64,000 nt of DNA, taken from NCBI RefSeq assembly GCF_003664255.1, contig NZ_RCCV01000001.1, forward strand, positions 2,294,001 through 2,358,000, written 5' to 3'. This document shows positions 23,890 through 32,839 of the stretch, piece by piece (position 1 is the first letter of the stretch; each line of letters opens with the position of its first letter). Under the pieces are notes generated by a model, which worked only from the letters and a program-made list of their open reading frames with translations, had not been told where the DNA came from and searched no databases. Origin of the DNA: Micromonospora sp. M71_S20 (GTDB lineage: Bacteria; Actinomycetota; Actinomycetes; Mycobacteriales; Micromonosporaceae). The position numbers and the translations under genes are program-made.

Positions 23890-24567
23890 TCAGGGGGTGT
23901 ACGGCGCGTCCGTGTGGCTGATCTCGACGAGCCGGCTGCCGCTGAGTTCGTAGACGGCCGTACGCCGCACGGCGACCTCCGCCGAGGACGCGTCCTCGGG
24001 GCGGGTCAGGTAGACCACCGTCGCCCGGCGCGACTTGATCGAGACCGACTCGACGGGCGTACGGTCGCCGATGTCGACCATGGTGACGTAGACGGGCTTA
24101 CCGTCGATGTTGCCGTACATCACAATCTGCCAGAACTTGCCGGTCCCGCCGCCGTCCATCAGCACCGGGACCAGCGCGTCGGCCGCGTCGTCGCCGGTCA
24201 GGTCGCCGATGGCGCACGGCTGTTGAATGTGGACGACGGTGCCGTCCTCCCCGGACCACATGCCGTCGACCAGCGGGATCGGTTCCGGGTAGCCGTTGTA
24301 CCGCTCGGATCCGTTACCGAGGACGGCGGTCTTGAGCTGCGCGCAGGTGAGGGCCCGGAGCGTGGCGGGCGCTCCGGACGTGTCGGGTACGGCCGAGGGC
24401 GCCGGGTCGTCCGGGTCCGCTGTCTCGTCGTTCACGCTGACGGTGCTGCCTGTCGGCTGCGCCGAGGCAGCCGGGTCCGGGTCGTCCGCCGGCGTGTTGA
24501 TCGTGACGCATCCGCTCAGCGCCGCCACCAGGGCGAGTGCCGCGACGGGCAGCAGGGTCCTACGCAT
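23890..24567 (-). CDS. Putative lipoprotein
   Basis: 225 residues. Signal peptide MRRTLLPVAALALVAALSGC with lipobox LSGC and Cys20 as the lipidated residue. A linker rich in Asp, Pro, Ala and Ser (about 25-65) leads to a globular domain: ALTCAQLKTAVLGNGSERYNGYPEP, CAIGDLTGDDAADALVPVLMDGGG (an FG-GAP-like calcium motif), then strand-rich VYVTMVDIGDRTPV. It would sit on the outer face of the membrane. GAGGGA upstream of 24567. Function unknown. Confidence 0.8.
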   Translation of the reverse strand: MRRTLLPVAALALVAALSGCVTINTPADDPDPAASAQPTGSTVSVNDETADPDDPAPSAVPDTSGAPATLRALTCAQLKTAVLGNGSERYNGYPEPIPLVDGMWSGEDGTVVHIQQPCAIGDLTGDDAADALVPVLMDGGGTGKFWQIVMYGNIDGKPVYVTMVDIGDRTPVESVSIKSRRATVVYLTRPEDASSAEVAVRRTAVYELSGSRLVEISHTDAPYTP

Positions 24568-24744
24568 TGATCTTCCCTCTCCTTGTGTGGCCCGGAGCGT
24601 AGTGCGCCTCCGCCACGGCCGGCAGCCAGCGGTTGGCGGACGGTCCCCAGTGGAGCGGGGAGGGCCACCCGGATCGAGAAGCACGGGAGCCGGACCGGGA
24701 ACGGTCCCTCGTCACCACTCCCGCCGCCCGGGCCGGCTACCGGT

Positions 24745-25221
24745 TCAGGTGGACGGATCGCCGTGCTGGTCGAGCCTGTCGCGGAGCGTGCCGGCGAAGT
24801 CCTCGGCCATGGCGAGCTGGTCGCGCAGCGCGCCGACGCGTGCGGTGGCGGCGGTGTGGAACATGCCGAGCCGGTCGAGCAGGGCGGCCCGCTCGGCGCC
24901 CCCGGCCGTGTCGAGGGCGTCGAGGACGGCGAGCAGGTCGCGCATCTCGTCGAGGGCGAAGCCGAGGGGCTTCATCCGCTTGACCACGGCGAGCCGGTCG
25001 AGGTCGGGTGTGGTGTAGAGGCGGAAGCCGCCGTCGCTGCGGGCCGACGGGACGATCAGGCCGACGTCCTCGTAGTGCCGGATGGTGCGGATGCTCAACC
25101 CGATCCGCTCGGCAACCTCGCCGATCTGCATCCGCCGCCCGGCGCCGGCGCCGGGGGCGCGCACCGGCGCCGCGCCCGGGCCGGGGACGGGCTCCGGTTC
25201 GGCCGTACGGTCGCCGGCCAT
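24745..25221 (-). CDS. MerR-family regulator
   Basis: 158 residues with a 30-residue disordered N-terminal extension (Pro/Gly/Ala) before the MerR helix-turn-helix MQIGEVAERIGLSIRTIRHYEDVGLI and wing GGFRLYTTPDLDRL; the dimer helix runs MKPLGFALDEMRDLLAVL. No Cys metal site follows, so the signal is not a thiol-bound metal. The ATG overlaps the SulP stop as TGATG, an uncommon order in which the regulator is translated after the transporter. The internal Met31 could be an alternative start. Confidence 0.9.
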   Translation of the reverse strand: MAGDRTAEPEPVPGPGAAPVRAPGAGAGRRMQIGEVAERIGLSIRTIRHYEDVGLIVPSARSDGGFRLYTTPDLDRLAVVKRMKPLGFALDEMRDLLAVLDALDTAGGAERAALLDRLGMFHTAATARVGALRDQLAMAEDFAGTLRDRLDQHGDPST

Positions 25222-26720
25222 CAGTGGCCGACGCCGAGCCGGCCGGCGAGGGTGCCGTGGATGTGGGCGCTGGGGCGGTTCAGCTCGACGATCTCCACGG
25301 TCTTGCCGCGGGCGGCGTACTTGGTGGTGACGGCGTCGAGGGCGGCGACGGAGGAGGCGTCCCACACGTGCGCGTGCGTCATGTCGATGACCACGCTGTC
25401 GGGGTCGTTCGCGTAGTCGAACCGCCCGACCAGGTCGTTGCTGGAGGCGAAGAAGAGCTCGCCGTGCACCGAGTAGATCCGGGTCGTCCCCTCGGGGTCG
25501 AGGACGCTGGTCACCTCCACCAGGTGGGCGACCCGGCGGGCGAAGACGACCATCGCGGTGAGCACGCCGACGACGACGCCGACGGCGAGGTTGTGGGTGG
25601 CCAGGGTGGTGACGACGGTGGTCACCATGACGATCGTCTCGCCGTACGGCATCCGCCGGAGCGTGGCCGGGGCGACCGAGTGCCAGTCGAACGTCGACAC
25701 CGCGACGATGACCATGACGGCGACCAGGGCGGCCATCGGGATCACCGCGACCACGTCGCCGAGCGCGACCACCAGGATCAGCAGGAAGACGCCGGCCAGG
25801 AAGGTCGACAGCCGCGTACGGGCGCCGGACGCCTTCACGTTGATCATCGTCTGGCCGATCATCGCGCAGCCGCCCATGCCGCCGAAGAACCCGGTGACGA
25901 TGTTCGCCACGCCCTGCCCCCACGACTCCCGGGTCTTGCTCGAGGGGGTGTCGGTGATGTCGTCGACCAGCTTCGCGGTCATCAGCGACTCCATCAGCCC
26001 GACCAGCGCGATGCCCAGTGCGTACGGGGCGATCAGGGTCAGGGTGTCCATGGTCCAGGGGATCTGCGGCAGGCCGAGCGTGGGCAGGCTGTCCGGCAAC
26101 GCCCCCTCGTCGCCCACGGTCGGCACCGCCGCGTGGGTGGTCACGGTGACCACGGTCAGCACCACGATGGCGACCAGCGGCGCCGGGACGGCTCGGGTGA
26201 GCCGGGGCAGCCCCACCATGATCGCCAGCGCGACCGCCACGAGCGGGTAGACCAGCCACGGCACTCCGAGCAGGTGCGGCACCTGGGCGACGAAGATCAG
26301 GATGGCCAGGGCGTTGACGAAGCCGACCATCACGCTGCGCGGGATGAACCGCATCAGCTTCGCCACCCCGAGCACCGCCAGCAGGATCTGGATCGCGCCG
26401 CCGAGGATCACGGCCGCGACGAGGTGATCGAGGCCGTGTTCCTTCGCGAGGGGCGCCACGACCAGGGCGACCGCGCCGGTGGCGGCGGAGATCATCGCCG
26501 GCCGCCCGCCGCAGATCGCGATCGTCACCGCCATCGTGAACGAGGCGAAGAGGCCCACCCTGGGATCGACCCCGGCCAGGATCGAGAAGGAGATCGCCTC
26601 CGGGATCAGCGCCAGGGCGACGACCAGGCCGGCGAGGACCTCGGTGCGGAACACCTTCGGCGAGAGCCAGGACGGGCGGGGCAGGCGCGGACGGGAGGCC
26701 GCGGACAGCACAGACGACAT
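25221..26720 (-). CDS. SulP-family anion transporter with STAS domain
   Basis: 499 residues. Eleven or so membrane segments: VLAGLVVALALIPEAISFSILAGVDP, ICGGRPAMISAATGAVALVV and GCAMIGQTMINVKASGARTRLST are SulP signatures. The C-terminal STAS domain (about 390-480) has FDYANDPDSVVIDMTHAHVWDASSVAALD. Such proteins carry sulfate, bicarbonate or dicarboxylates with Na+ or H+. No carbonic anhydrase is fused or adjacent. The palindrome at 26777 should control it through the overlapping MerR gene. Confidence 0.9.
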   Translation of the reverse strand: MSSVLSAASRPRLPRPSWLSPKVFRTEVLAGLVVALALIPEAISFSILAGVDPRVGLFASFTMAVTIAICGGRPAMISAATGAVALVVAPLAKEHGLDHLVAAVILGGAIQILLAVLGVAKLMRFIPRSVMVGFVNALAILIFVAQVPHLLGVPWLVYPLVAVALAIMVGLPRLTRAVPAPLVAIVVLTVVTVTTHAAVPTVGDEGALPDSLPTLGLPQIPWTMDTLTLIAPYALGIALVGLMESLMTAKLVDDITDTPSSKTRESWGQGVANIVTGFFGGMGGCAMIGQTMINVKASGARTRLSTFLAGVFLLILVVALGDVVAVIPMAALVAVMVIVAVSTFDWHSVAPATLRRMPYGETIVMVTTVVTTLATHNLAVGVVVGVLTAMVVFARRVAHLVEVTSVLDPEGTTRIYSVHGELFFASSNDLVGRFDYANDPDSVVIDMTHAHVWDASSVAALDAVTTKYAARGKTVEIVELNRPSAHIHGTLAGRLGVGH

Positions 26721-26776
26721 ACGGCCATTTCCACTGGGAGGACGGGCTCGCCCGGCGCGGCGACCCAGCGGACCCT

Positions 26777-26797
26777 ACTCTTCCGTGACGGAAGAGT
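26777..26797. promoter_or_regulatory. MerR-type operator upstream of SulP
   Basis: ACTCTTCCGT-G-ACGGAAGAGT is a perfect 21-bp palindrome, 57 bp upstream of the SulP ATG. On the minus strand it abuts TAGGGT, a possible -10, as expected for a MerR site inside a long spacer; no good -35 is visible. Confidence 0.8.
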
Positions 26798-26862
26798 TCC
26801 CGTCCGCGTGGCGATCGTCACGACCGTCGCGGGCGGGCGTACCCCGGCGAGCCCCCGTCCGG

Positions 26863-27729
26863 TCAGCTCGGCTCGGTGCCTGGGGCCGGGACCGCCTTCT
26901 CGGCGGCGCGGCTCACCTCTTCCCAGCCGGCCCAGACGTCCATGCGTCGCTTCGAGATGTCGAAGGCGAGGTCGTAGACCATGCTGCCCAGCAGCAGCCG
27001 CAGCGGCGGGTCGTCGCTGGCGACGAGCTTCATCAGCGCCTCGGCGGCCAGCCGGGGTTCGCTGTCGATCGACCCCTCCGCCCACTGCCGCGCCAACTCC
27101 TCCCGCAGCGGGTCGTAGGCGGGCTTGGGGGTGGCCGCCGTGCTGCTGGTGTAGAGGTCCGTCCAGTAGCCGCCCGGCTGGACGATGGTGACCTTGACGC
27201 CGAATCCTGCGGCCTCGGCGGCCAGCGCCTCGCTCATGCCCTCCAGCGCGAACTTGCTCGCGCTGTAGAGCCCCGTGCTGGGAAAGCCGCCGAGGGCGCC
27301 GATGCTGGAGATCTGCACGACGTGCCCGCCGCCCTGGGCGCGCAACTGCGGCAGGACGGCCTGGCTGACCCAGAGCGCGCCGAAGAAGTTGAGGTCCAGT
27401 TGGGCGCGGGCCTCGGCCTCGGTGAACTCCTCGACCATGCCCATGAAGAGCGCCCCGGCGTTGTTCACGACGACGTCGAGCCGGCCGAAGTGCCGTACCG
27501 CGTGGGCGACGACGTCGAAGACCGCCGCGCGGTCCGTGACGTCGAGGCGCAGCGCCAGCAGGCGGTCGGGATGCCGGGCGGCGAGGTCGTCGAGCGGCGA
27601 GACGTCCCGGGCCGCGCCGACGACCCGGTCGCCGGCGGCGAGCGCGGCCTCGGCGAAGGCGCGACCGAGGCCACGGCTGGCCCCGGTGATGAACCAGACC
27701 CGCGGTACGGCGGTGGCTGAGGCTTGCAT
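26863..27729 (-). CDS. Short-chain dehydrogenase/reductase
   Basis: 288 residues. The classical SDR elements are TGASRGLGRA (cofactor, about 15-24), NNAGALFMG, the catalytic Ser in ISSIGALGG and YSASKFALEG (YxxxK). ARD after strand 2 suggests NADP. The C-terminal extension is typical of the 'oxidoreductase, SDR family' set controlled by divergent TetR genes. Substrate unknown. Confidence 0.92.
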   Translation of the reverse strand: MQASATAVPRVWFITGASRGLGRAFAEAALAAGDRVVGAARDVSPLDDLAARHPDRLLALRLDVTDRAAVFDVVAHAVRHFGRLDVVVNNAGALFMGMVEEFTEAEARAQLDLNFFGALWVSQAVLPQLRAQGGGHVVQISSIGALGGFPSTGLYSASKFALEGMSEALAAEAAGFGVKVTIVQPGGYWTDLYTSSTAATPKPAYDPLREELARQWAEGSIDSEPRLAAEALMKLVASDDPPLRLLLGSMVYDLAFDISKRRMDVWAGWEEVSRAAEKAVPAPGTEPS

Positions 27730-27745
27730 GAGGACTCCTTCGCTG

Positions 27746-27766
27746 ACGAGACGGACCGTCTCGTCT
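27746..27766. promoter_or_regulatory. TetR operator 1 (SDR side)
   Basis: GACGAGACGG-A-CCGTCTCGTC, perfect 10-bp arms, 16 bp upstream of the SDR start codon. Confidence 0.88.
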
Positions 27767-27807
27767 TGTTGACGCGAGTGACCATACCCGATCGGGCCCC
27801 GCTGTCA

Positions 27808-27820
27808 AGACGGACCGTCT
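27808..27820. promoter_or_regulatory. TetR operator 2 (regulator side)
   Basis: AGACGG-A-CCGTCT, the same core as site 1, 58 bp away, 28 bp upstream of the TetR start. GTCTCGTC follows on the right only. Confidence 0.82.
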
Positions 27821-27848
27821 CGTCTCATCTTCTTGCTAGATTGGGCCC

Positions 27849-28466
27849 GTGCCCACGCAGAAGGTCGCCCCCGACTCCAGCCGTCGCAGCGAGACGGCAC
27901 GCCGCGCCATCCTCGCCGCCGCCTTCGACCTCGTCGGCGAGGTGGGCTACGCGAAGCTCAGCATCGAGGGCATCGCCGCCGCCGCCGGCGTCGGCAAGCA
28001 GACGATCTACCGCTGGTGGCCCTCCAAGGGCGCCCTGCTGTTCGACGCCTTCCTCGCACTCACGACCGACGGCGGGCAGGACGGTCGGGGCGGAGCCCTG
28101 CCCGACACGGGCGACCTGGCCGCCGACCTGAAGCTGGTCCTGCGGGCCATCGTCGACGAGCTGAACGACCCGCGCTACGACCTGCCCATGCGCGCCCTGC
28201 ACACCGAGATCGTCCACGACCCCGCCCTGGCCGCCGACTACGCGCAGCGGCTGGACGGGCCCATGCGGGAACTGAAGAAGGAGCGCCTGCGCGCCGCCCG
28301 GCGCGCGGGGCAGCTCGCCGGGGACGTCGATCTCGACGTGGCCGTCGACCTGATCTTCGGACCGGTGCTCAACCGGTGGCTCCAGCGCACCGGCCCGCTG
28401 ACCCACGAGTACGCCGACCAGGTGGTGGACACGGCGCTGCGCGGCCTGCGGCGGCACGAACCGTAG
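27849..28466 (+). CDS. TetR/AcrR-family regulator
   Basis: 205 residues. The helix-turn-helix is RRAILAAAFDLVGEVGYAKLSIEGIAAAAGVGKQTIYRWWPSKGALL. The C-terminal domain (DELNDPRYDLPMRALHTEIV and FGPVLNRWLQRTGPL) is of the TetR_C_16/33 type. Starts at GTG 27849. It should bind both divergent palindromes and repress the SDR gene until its inducer appears. Confidence 0.92.
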   Translation: MPTQKVAPDSSRRSETARRAILAAAFDLVGEVGYAKLSIEGIAAAAGVGKQTIYRWWPSKGALLFDAFLALTTDGGQDGRGGALPDTGDLAADLKLVLRAIVDELNDPRYDLPMRALHTEIVHDPALAADYAQRLDGPMRELKKERLRAARRAGQLAGDVDLDVAVDLIFGPVLNRWLQRTGPLTHEYADQVVDTALRGLRRHEP

Positions 28467-28588
28467 GCCCGGCGGCCCGTCCCGCGTCACCGGGCGGACA
28501 ACACCTGACCCCCGGTCGTCGTTGATCCGGTCGTACCCGCCCCACCCGCGTCGACGGTGCGGGCGCCGACCGTGGAGGAGGCACGCCG

Positions 28589-29095
28589 ATGACCAGTCAG
28601 CGCGAGACCGTGGAGGTCGACCCGGTCCTGTTCCGGGCCGTCTACGACTCGCCCGCCTCGCTGCCCGGCAGGCACCGGTGGACGACCCCGGAGTCCGACG
28701 TACGGCGGATCGAGAAGCTGCTCGGCATGCCGCTGCGCAGCATCGGCGCCCCGCTCTGGGTCAGCGGCGACGAGCCGGACTGCCCCAAGTGCGGCCGACG
28801 GGTGAACTGGTACGACATCGTCTCCTCCGCCCTCTCCGGCGTACACGACCGGATGATGATCGCGACGGTCATCCTCGGCGACCGCAGGTACGTCAACACC
28901 GAGGTCCCGGACGCGATCGCCGGGGTGCGCTGCACCGACTGCCGCACCGCGATCGAGGGGCTGCGCAGCTTCAAGTGCCACAACTGGGCGTACGCCTTCG
29001 AGGCGTTGGAGACCGTCCGACAGCGGATGTCCGGCGCGTCAGTCGTCGGCCGTCAGCTCTCGGGCGAACCGCAGCCCGGGGCGCCCGTCGAGTGA
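28589..29095 (+). CDS. Hypothetical protein with two CxxC pairs
   Basis: 168 residues. CPKCGRRVNWYDI (about 69-81) and CTDCRTAIEGLRSFKCHNWAYAFE (about 115-138) provide four to five Cys, a plausible zinc site. The rest is mixed alpha/beta. No signal peptide or membrane segment. GGAGGAG at 28574-28580 precedes the ATG. The last 57 bases overlap the GNAT gene in antisense. I do not recognise a named family. Confidence 0.7.
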   Translation: MTSQRETVEVDPVLFRAVYDSPASLPGRHRWTTPESDVRRIEKLLGMPLRSIGAPLWVSGDEPDCPKCGRRVNWYDIVSSALSGVHDRMMIATVILGDRRYVNTEVPDAIAGVRCTDCRTAIEGLRSFKCHNWAYAFEALETVRQRMSGASVVGRQLSGEPQPGAPVE

Positions 29096-29530
29096 CACCT
29101 CGCCCACCGGCGTGAACCCGGTGCGCCGGAGCACCGCGAGCGAGCCCGCGTTGTCCAGGGTGGTCCCGGCGGTCAGCCGGCGCAGCCCGTACACCCGGCG
29201 GGCCAACGCGGCGACGCGGCGGACGCCGTCGGTCGCCACCCCGCGCCCGGCGGCCCGCTCGGCCACCCGGTAGCCCAGCTCGGCCTCGCCGTCGGCGGCG
29301 TCGACCAGGTTGAACCGGCCCAGCACCGTCCCGTCCGGCTCGACCAGGACGTGGAAGTGGCAGGTGCCGGTCTCCTGCTCGGCGAGCAGCCCCGCGTGCC
29401 GCGCGGCGAAGTCGGCGAAGTACGCGTCGCCCCGGTCCGGCACCGACCGCGCGAACCACTCCCGGTTCTCCCGCTCGAAGCGCAGCAGCGCGGCGGCGTG
29501 GTGGGCGGCGAGCCGCTGGAGATCGGACAC
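29039..29530 (-). CDS. GNAT N-acetyltransferase (RimJ/RimL-like)
   Basis: 163 residues. DLQRLAAHHAAALLRFERENREWF at the N-terminus is RimJ/L-like; ELGYRVAERAAGRGVATDGVRR is the acetyl-CoA loop (RGVA core), and LDNAGSLAVLRRTGFTPVGE the C-terminal signature. It probably acetylates a protein N-terminus or a small amine. GTG start at 29530. Its 3' end overlaps the CxxC protein gene. Confidence 0.9.
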   Translation of the reverse strand: MSDLQRLAAHHAAALLRFERENREWFARSVPDRGDAYFADFAARHAGLLAEQETGTCHFHVLVEPDGTVLGRFNLVDAADGEAELGYRVAERAAGRGVATDGVRRVAALARRVYGLRRLTAGTTLDNAGSLAVLRRTGFTPVGEVSLDGRPGLRFARELTADD

Positions 29531-29562
29531 CGCGCCACCCTACCGAGCCGCGCCCCTACGCC

Positions 29563-31968
29563 TCAGCGGTCGCCGGCGGAGCGGCGGGCGGGGCGGCGGC
29601 CGGGCGGGGAGGGCGGCTCCGGCCCCGGGTCGGGCACCTCGGGCATCGGCCGGGTGACCGGCCCGGCCCCGGTGACCCGGAGCGGCTCGCCGTGGTGCCA
29701 CACCTCGATGCCGGTCCCCGGGGCGGCGTCCGGCAGCTCGTAGCGGGCCTCGTCGGAGGTCAGGGTGACCCGCAGCCGGTGGCCGTGCCAGCGCAGGCTG
29801 AAGGCGAGCCGGTCGATCGCCGCCGGCAGCCGGGGGTCGAAGGAGAGCACCCCCCGGTCGTCGCGCAGCCCGCCGAAGCCCTGCACCAGGGCCAGCCACG
29901 CCCCGCCCAGCGACGCCAGGTGCAGCCCGTCGCCGGTCTTGTCGCCGAGGTCCGCCAGGTCCTGGAGCACCGACTCGGCGAACAGGTCGTACGCCAGGTC
30001 GAGGTGGCCGACCTCGGCGGCGAGCACCGCCTGCGGGGAGGCCGACAGCGACGAGTCCCGGACGGTCCGCGCCTCGTAGTAGGCGAAGTTGCGGGCCTTC
30101 TCGTCGGCCGTGAACTCCCCCGGGCAGCGCTGCATGGCGAGCACCAGGTCGGCCTGCTTGACCACCTGCCTGCGGTACAGCTCCAGGTAGGGGAAGTGCA
30201 GCAGCAGCGGGTAGTCGTCGTCGGAGGTGTCGGCGAAGTCCCACTCCGGCTGCTCGGTGAAGCCGGCCGACTGCTGGTGCACCCCGCGCTTGCGGTCGTA
30301 CGGGACGAAGACGGCGTCCGCCGCGGCGCGCCAGGCCGACACCTCGGCCGGGTCGACCCCGAGCCGGCCCGCCGCCCCGGGGTGCCGCTCGGCGGCGTCG
30401 GCGGCCCCGCGCAGGTTGCGCCGGGCCATCAGGTTGGTGAAGACGTTGTCGTCGACCAGGGCGCTGTACTCGTCGGGGCCGGTCACGCCGTGCAGGTGGA
30501 AGGTGCCGGTGTCGGACCAGTGGCCGAAGCCGTGCCAGAGCCGGGCCGTCTCGACCAGCAGTTCCAGCCCCGGCCCGGCGAGGAACTCCTCGTCGCCCGT
30601 GGCGGCGACGTAGCGCAGCACCGCGTCGGCGATGTCGGCGTTGAGGTGCAGCCCGGCCGTGCCGGCCGGCCAGTAGCCGGAGCACTCCCGCCCGCCGAGG
30701 GTCCGCCACGGGAAGGTCGCCCCGGGCAGCCGCAGCTCCGCCGCGCGCTCGCGGGCCTCCGGCAGGTGGGCGTGCCGCCAGCGCAGCGCCGAGCGGGCCA
30801 GCGGCGGGTCGAGGTAGGTCAGCACGGGCAGGACGTAGCCCTCCGTGTCCCAGAGCACGTGCCCGTCGTAGCCGTTGCCGGTCAGGCCCTTGGCGGGAAT
30901 GGTCCGGTCGCCGTCCGCCCGGCCCGCCTGGAGCAGGTGGAACACCGAGAACCGGATGGCCTGCTGGAGTTCGGCGTCGCCGTCGAGCTGCACGTCGGCG
31001 GTCTGCCAGGCGACGTCCAGCGCCGCGCGCTGGCCGGCCAGCAGGGTGTCGAAGCCCTCCGCGCGGGCCGCGTCGGCCTCCGCGACGACCAGGCGGGCCA
31101 GTTCCTCCGGGGGCATGGCGTCCACCGGGGTGCACTCGTACGCGGCGAACTTGGTCAGCTGGAGCCGCTCGCCGGCGCGCAGCGTCCCGGTCAGCGTGAG
31201 GCGTAGCCGGTCCGCGGTGCAGTCGACGCCGGGGGCGAAGCCGTCCGGCGCCTGCACCTCGTGCGCGACGGCGACGGCGACCCGCTGCCCGCTCTGCCCG
31301 GTGCGGTGGACGAGGACGCCGTCGTGCCCGTCGGAGTGCCGGTACTCGGCGGTCAGCGGGTCGGTGATGACGGAGGCGGCGCGGGGGTCGTCGGCGCGCT
31401 CGGGCACCCGCTCGTTGGCGAGCAGGTCGGCGCAGACCCGAACCTCGACCGTGCCGTTCAACGGCTCGACGGACCACCGCACGGCGGCCACCGGACGCCG
31501 GGGCAGGGAGACCAGCCGGACGCTGCGGACGCGTACGCCGTGCCCGGCCGGCGAGATCCACTCGGTGTGCCGCTCGACCACCCCGGCCCGCAGGTCGAGC
31601 ACCCGCTCGTGGGTGCGCAGCGTGCCGGTGCGCACGTCCAGCGGCTCGCCGCCGACCCAGAGGCGGATCAGGGCCGCGTTCGGCGCGCTGATCACCGTGT
31701 CGCTGAACTGCGGGAAGGCGTACCCGTCCTCGGGATAGTCGAGCTCCCGCCGCTCGTGGAAGCCGTTGAGGTAGGTGCCGGGCATGCCGTAGGGCGTGCC
31801 CTCGTCCAGGGTGCCGCGCCAGCCGACCCAGCCGTTGCCCAACGCGAAGATCGACTCGGTCTCGGCGAGGCGGTCCATGTCCGCCTCCGTACGCCGGATC
31901 CGCCAGGCCTCGTCGTCCCCCGTGACCTGCCCGGTCGGCGGCCGATCGGCGATGGGGGTGTCGTGCAC
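29563..31968 (-). CDS. GH65 glycoside hydrolase/phosphorylase
   Basis: 801 residues, three-domain GH65 layout: N-terminal beta sandwich (1-270), linker, (alpha/alpha)6 catalytic barrel (about 310-690) and C-terminal sheet. Glu500 in HGVTGPDEY is the general acid. WDTEGYVLPVLTYLDP, KQADLVLAMQ (604-613) and TVRDSSLSAS (635-644) line the phosphate-binding part, which favours a phosphorylase acting on an alpha-linked disaccharide (trehalose, maltose, kojibiose or nigerose). No beta-phosphoglucomutase is adjacent. The last 35 residues are a Pro/Gly/Arg tail of doubtful value. Confidence 0.9.
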   Translation of the reverse strand: MHDTPIADRPPTGQVTGDDEAWRIRRTEADMDRLAETESIFALGNGWVGWRGTLDEGTPYGMPGTYLNGFHERRELDYPEDGYAFPQFSDTVISAPNAALIRLWVGGEPLDVRTGTLRTHERVLDLRAGVVERHTEWISPAGHGVRVRSVRLVSLPRRPVAAVRWSVEPLNGTVEVRVCADLLANERVPERADDPRAASVITDPLTAEYRHSDGHDGVLVHRTGQSGQRVAVAVAHEVQAPDGFAPGVDCTADRLRLTLTGTLRAGERLQLTKFAAYECTPVDAMPPEELARLVVAEADAARAEGFDTLLAGQRAALDVAWQTADVQLDGDAELQQAIRFSVFHLLQAGRADGDRTIPAKGLTGNGYDGHVLWDTEGYVLPVLTYLDPPLARSALRWRHAHLPEARERAAELRLPGATFPWRTLGGRECSGYWPAGTAGLHLNADIADAVLRYVAATGDEEFLAGPGLELLVETARLWHGFGHWSDTGTFHLHGVTGPDEYSALVDDNVFTNLMARRNLRGAADAAERHPGAAGRLGVDPAEVSAWRAAADAVFVPYDRKRGVHQQSAGFTEQPEWDFADTSDDDYPLLLHFPYLELYRRQVVKQADLVLAMQRCPGEFTADEKARNFAYYEARTVRDSSLSASPQAVLAAEVGHLDLAYDLFAESVLQDLADLGDKTGDGLHLASLGGAWLALVQGFGGLRDDRGVLSFDPRLPAAIDRLAFSLRWHGHRLRVTLTSDEARYELPDAAPGTGIEVWHHGEPLRVTGAGPVTRPMPEVPDPGPEPPSPPGRRPARRSAGDR

Positions 31969-32039
31969 AGCGCCTCCAGGGAAGTCCGACGTACCGGGTC
32001 AATCGAAGCAGATGGGGCTGAGAGGTCGCTGAGACGAAA

Positions 32040-32058
32040 GTCGGGGTCGTCCCCCGAC
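32040..32058. other. Hairpin in the GH65/PAP2 divergent region
   Basis: GTCGGGG (32040-32046) pairs with CCCCGAC (32052-32058) around TCGTC. It is in the 5' region of GH65 on the minus strand; role unknown. Confidence 0.35.
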
Positions 32059-32140
32059 CAATGCACACTGCGCCCGACTTCCAGGTATTCCAGGGTTGTC
32101 TGGGAGCTAAACGAGGTATGAACGATCGGTGAGGTGAAAC

Positions 32141-32779
32141 ATGGTTGATGTGGACACGCCGGATGTTCCGAAGATCAGTGTCGAGTGGTACCAGGACATC
32201 GTCGACTTCGCCGCCGACACCCCGCAGCCGGTGCAGTGGTTCGCCGAGCACTTCACCGAGGGCGCGATCCTGCTGCTCGGCGCGCTGTGGCTGATCGCGG
32301 CCGTGTCCCGGCTCGGGGGCGGGCCGCGCGACCGCGCGTACGCCCTGGTGTCGCCGGCGCCGGTGGTGCTCGCGTACGGGTGCAGCGAGTTGTTGAAGAC
32401 GGTGGTGGACCAGGAACGCCCCTGCCGGGCGCTCGCCACCGAGCTCGCCATCATCGCCGGCGAGTGCCCGCCGACGGGCGACTGGTCGTTCCCCAGCAAC
32501 CACTCCACGATCGCGGGCGGCCTGGCGGTGGCGACGCTGCTGCTGTCCCGCCGGGTCGGCCTGGTGGCGCTGCCGCTGGCGGCGCTGGCCGCGTTCTCCC
32601 GCACCTTCGTCGGCGTGCACTACCCGCACGACGTTATCGCCGGCGTTCTGCTCGGCGCCCTGTTCGCCGCGCTGCTCACCCCGCTGTTCGCCCGCCCCGC
32701 CGCCGGGCTGCTGCACCGCCGCGCCCGCCAGGCCGAGCGCCCCGTCCGCGACCCGGCCACCCCGACGTCCCGCCGCTGA
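32141..32779 (+). CDS. PAP2-family membrane phosphatase
   Basis: 212 residues, five or six membrane helices. The three phosphatase motifs are present: KTVVDQERP (motif 1), SFPSNHS (motif 2, catalytic His) and SRTFVGVHYPHDV (motif 3). Such enzymes dephosphorylate undecaprenyl pyrophosphate or phosphatidic acid on the membrane's outer face. The C-terminal 40 residues are basic and cytoplasmic. It starts with ATG at 32141, opposite the GH65 gene. Confidence 0.92.
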   Translation: MVDVDTPDVPKISVEWYQDIVDFAADTPQPVQWFAEHFTEGAILLLGALWLIAAVSRLGGGPRDRAYALVSPAPVVLAYGCSELLKTVVDQERPCRALATELAIIAGECPPTGDWSFPSNHSTIAGGLAVATLLLSRRVGLVALPLAALAAFSRTFVGVHYPHDVIAGVLLGALFAALLTPLFARPAAGLLHRRARQAERPVRDPATPTSRR

Positions 32780-32839
32780 CCGCTCGCGGGAACGGCGGAA
32801 CCGGCCCGGGCCGGGGGCCTGAACGGGAGGCCGCCCGGG

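Noticed and set aside
32000..32060. TPP-riboswitch-like GGGGCTGAGAGG before GH65/PAP2
   Set aside because: Only the CTGAGA box is there; the CCTGAT...second box and the arms of the aptamer are missing, and the neighbouring genes have no link to thiamine.
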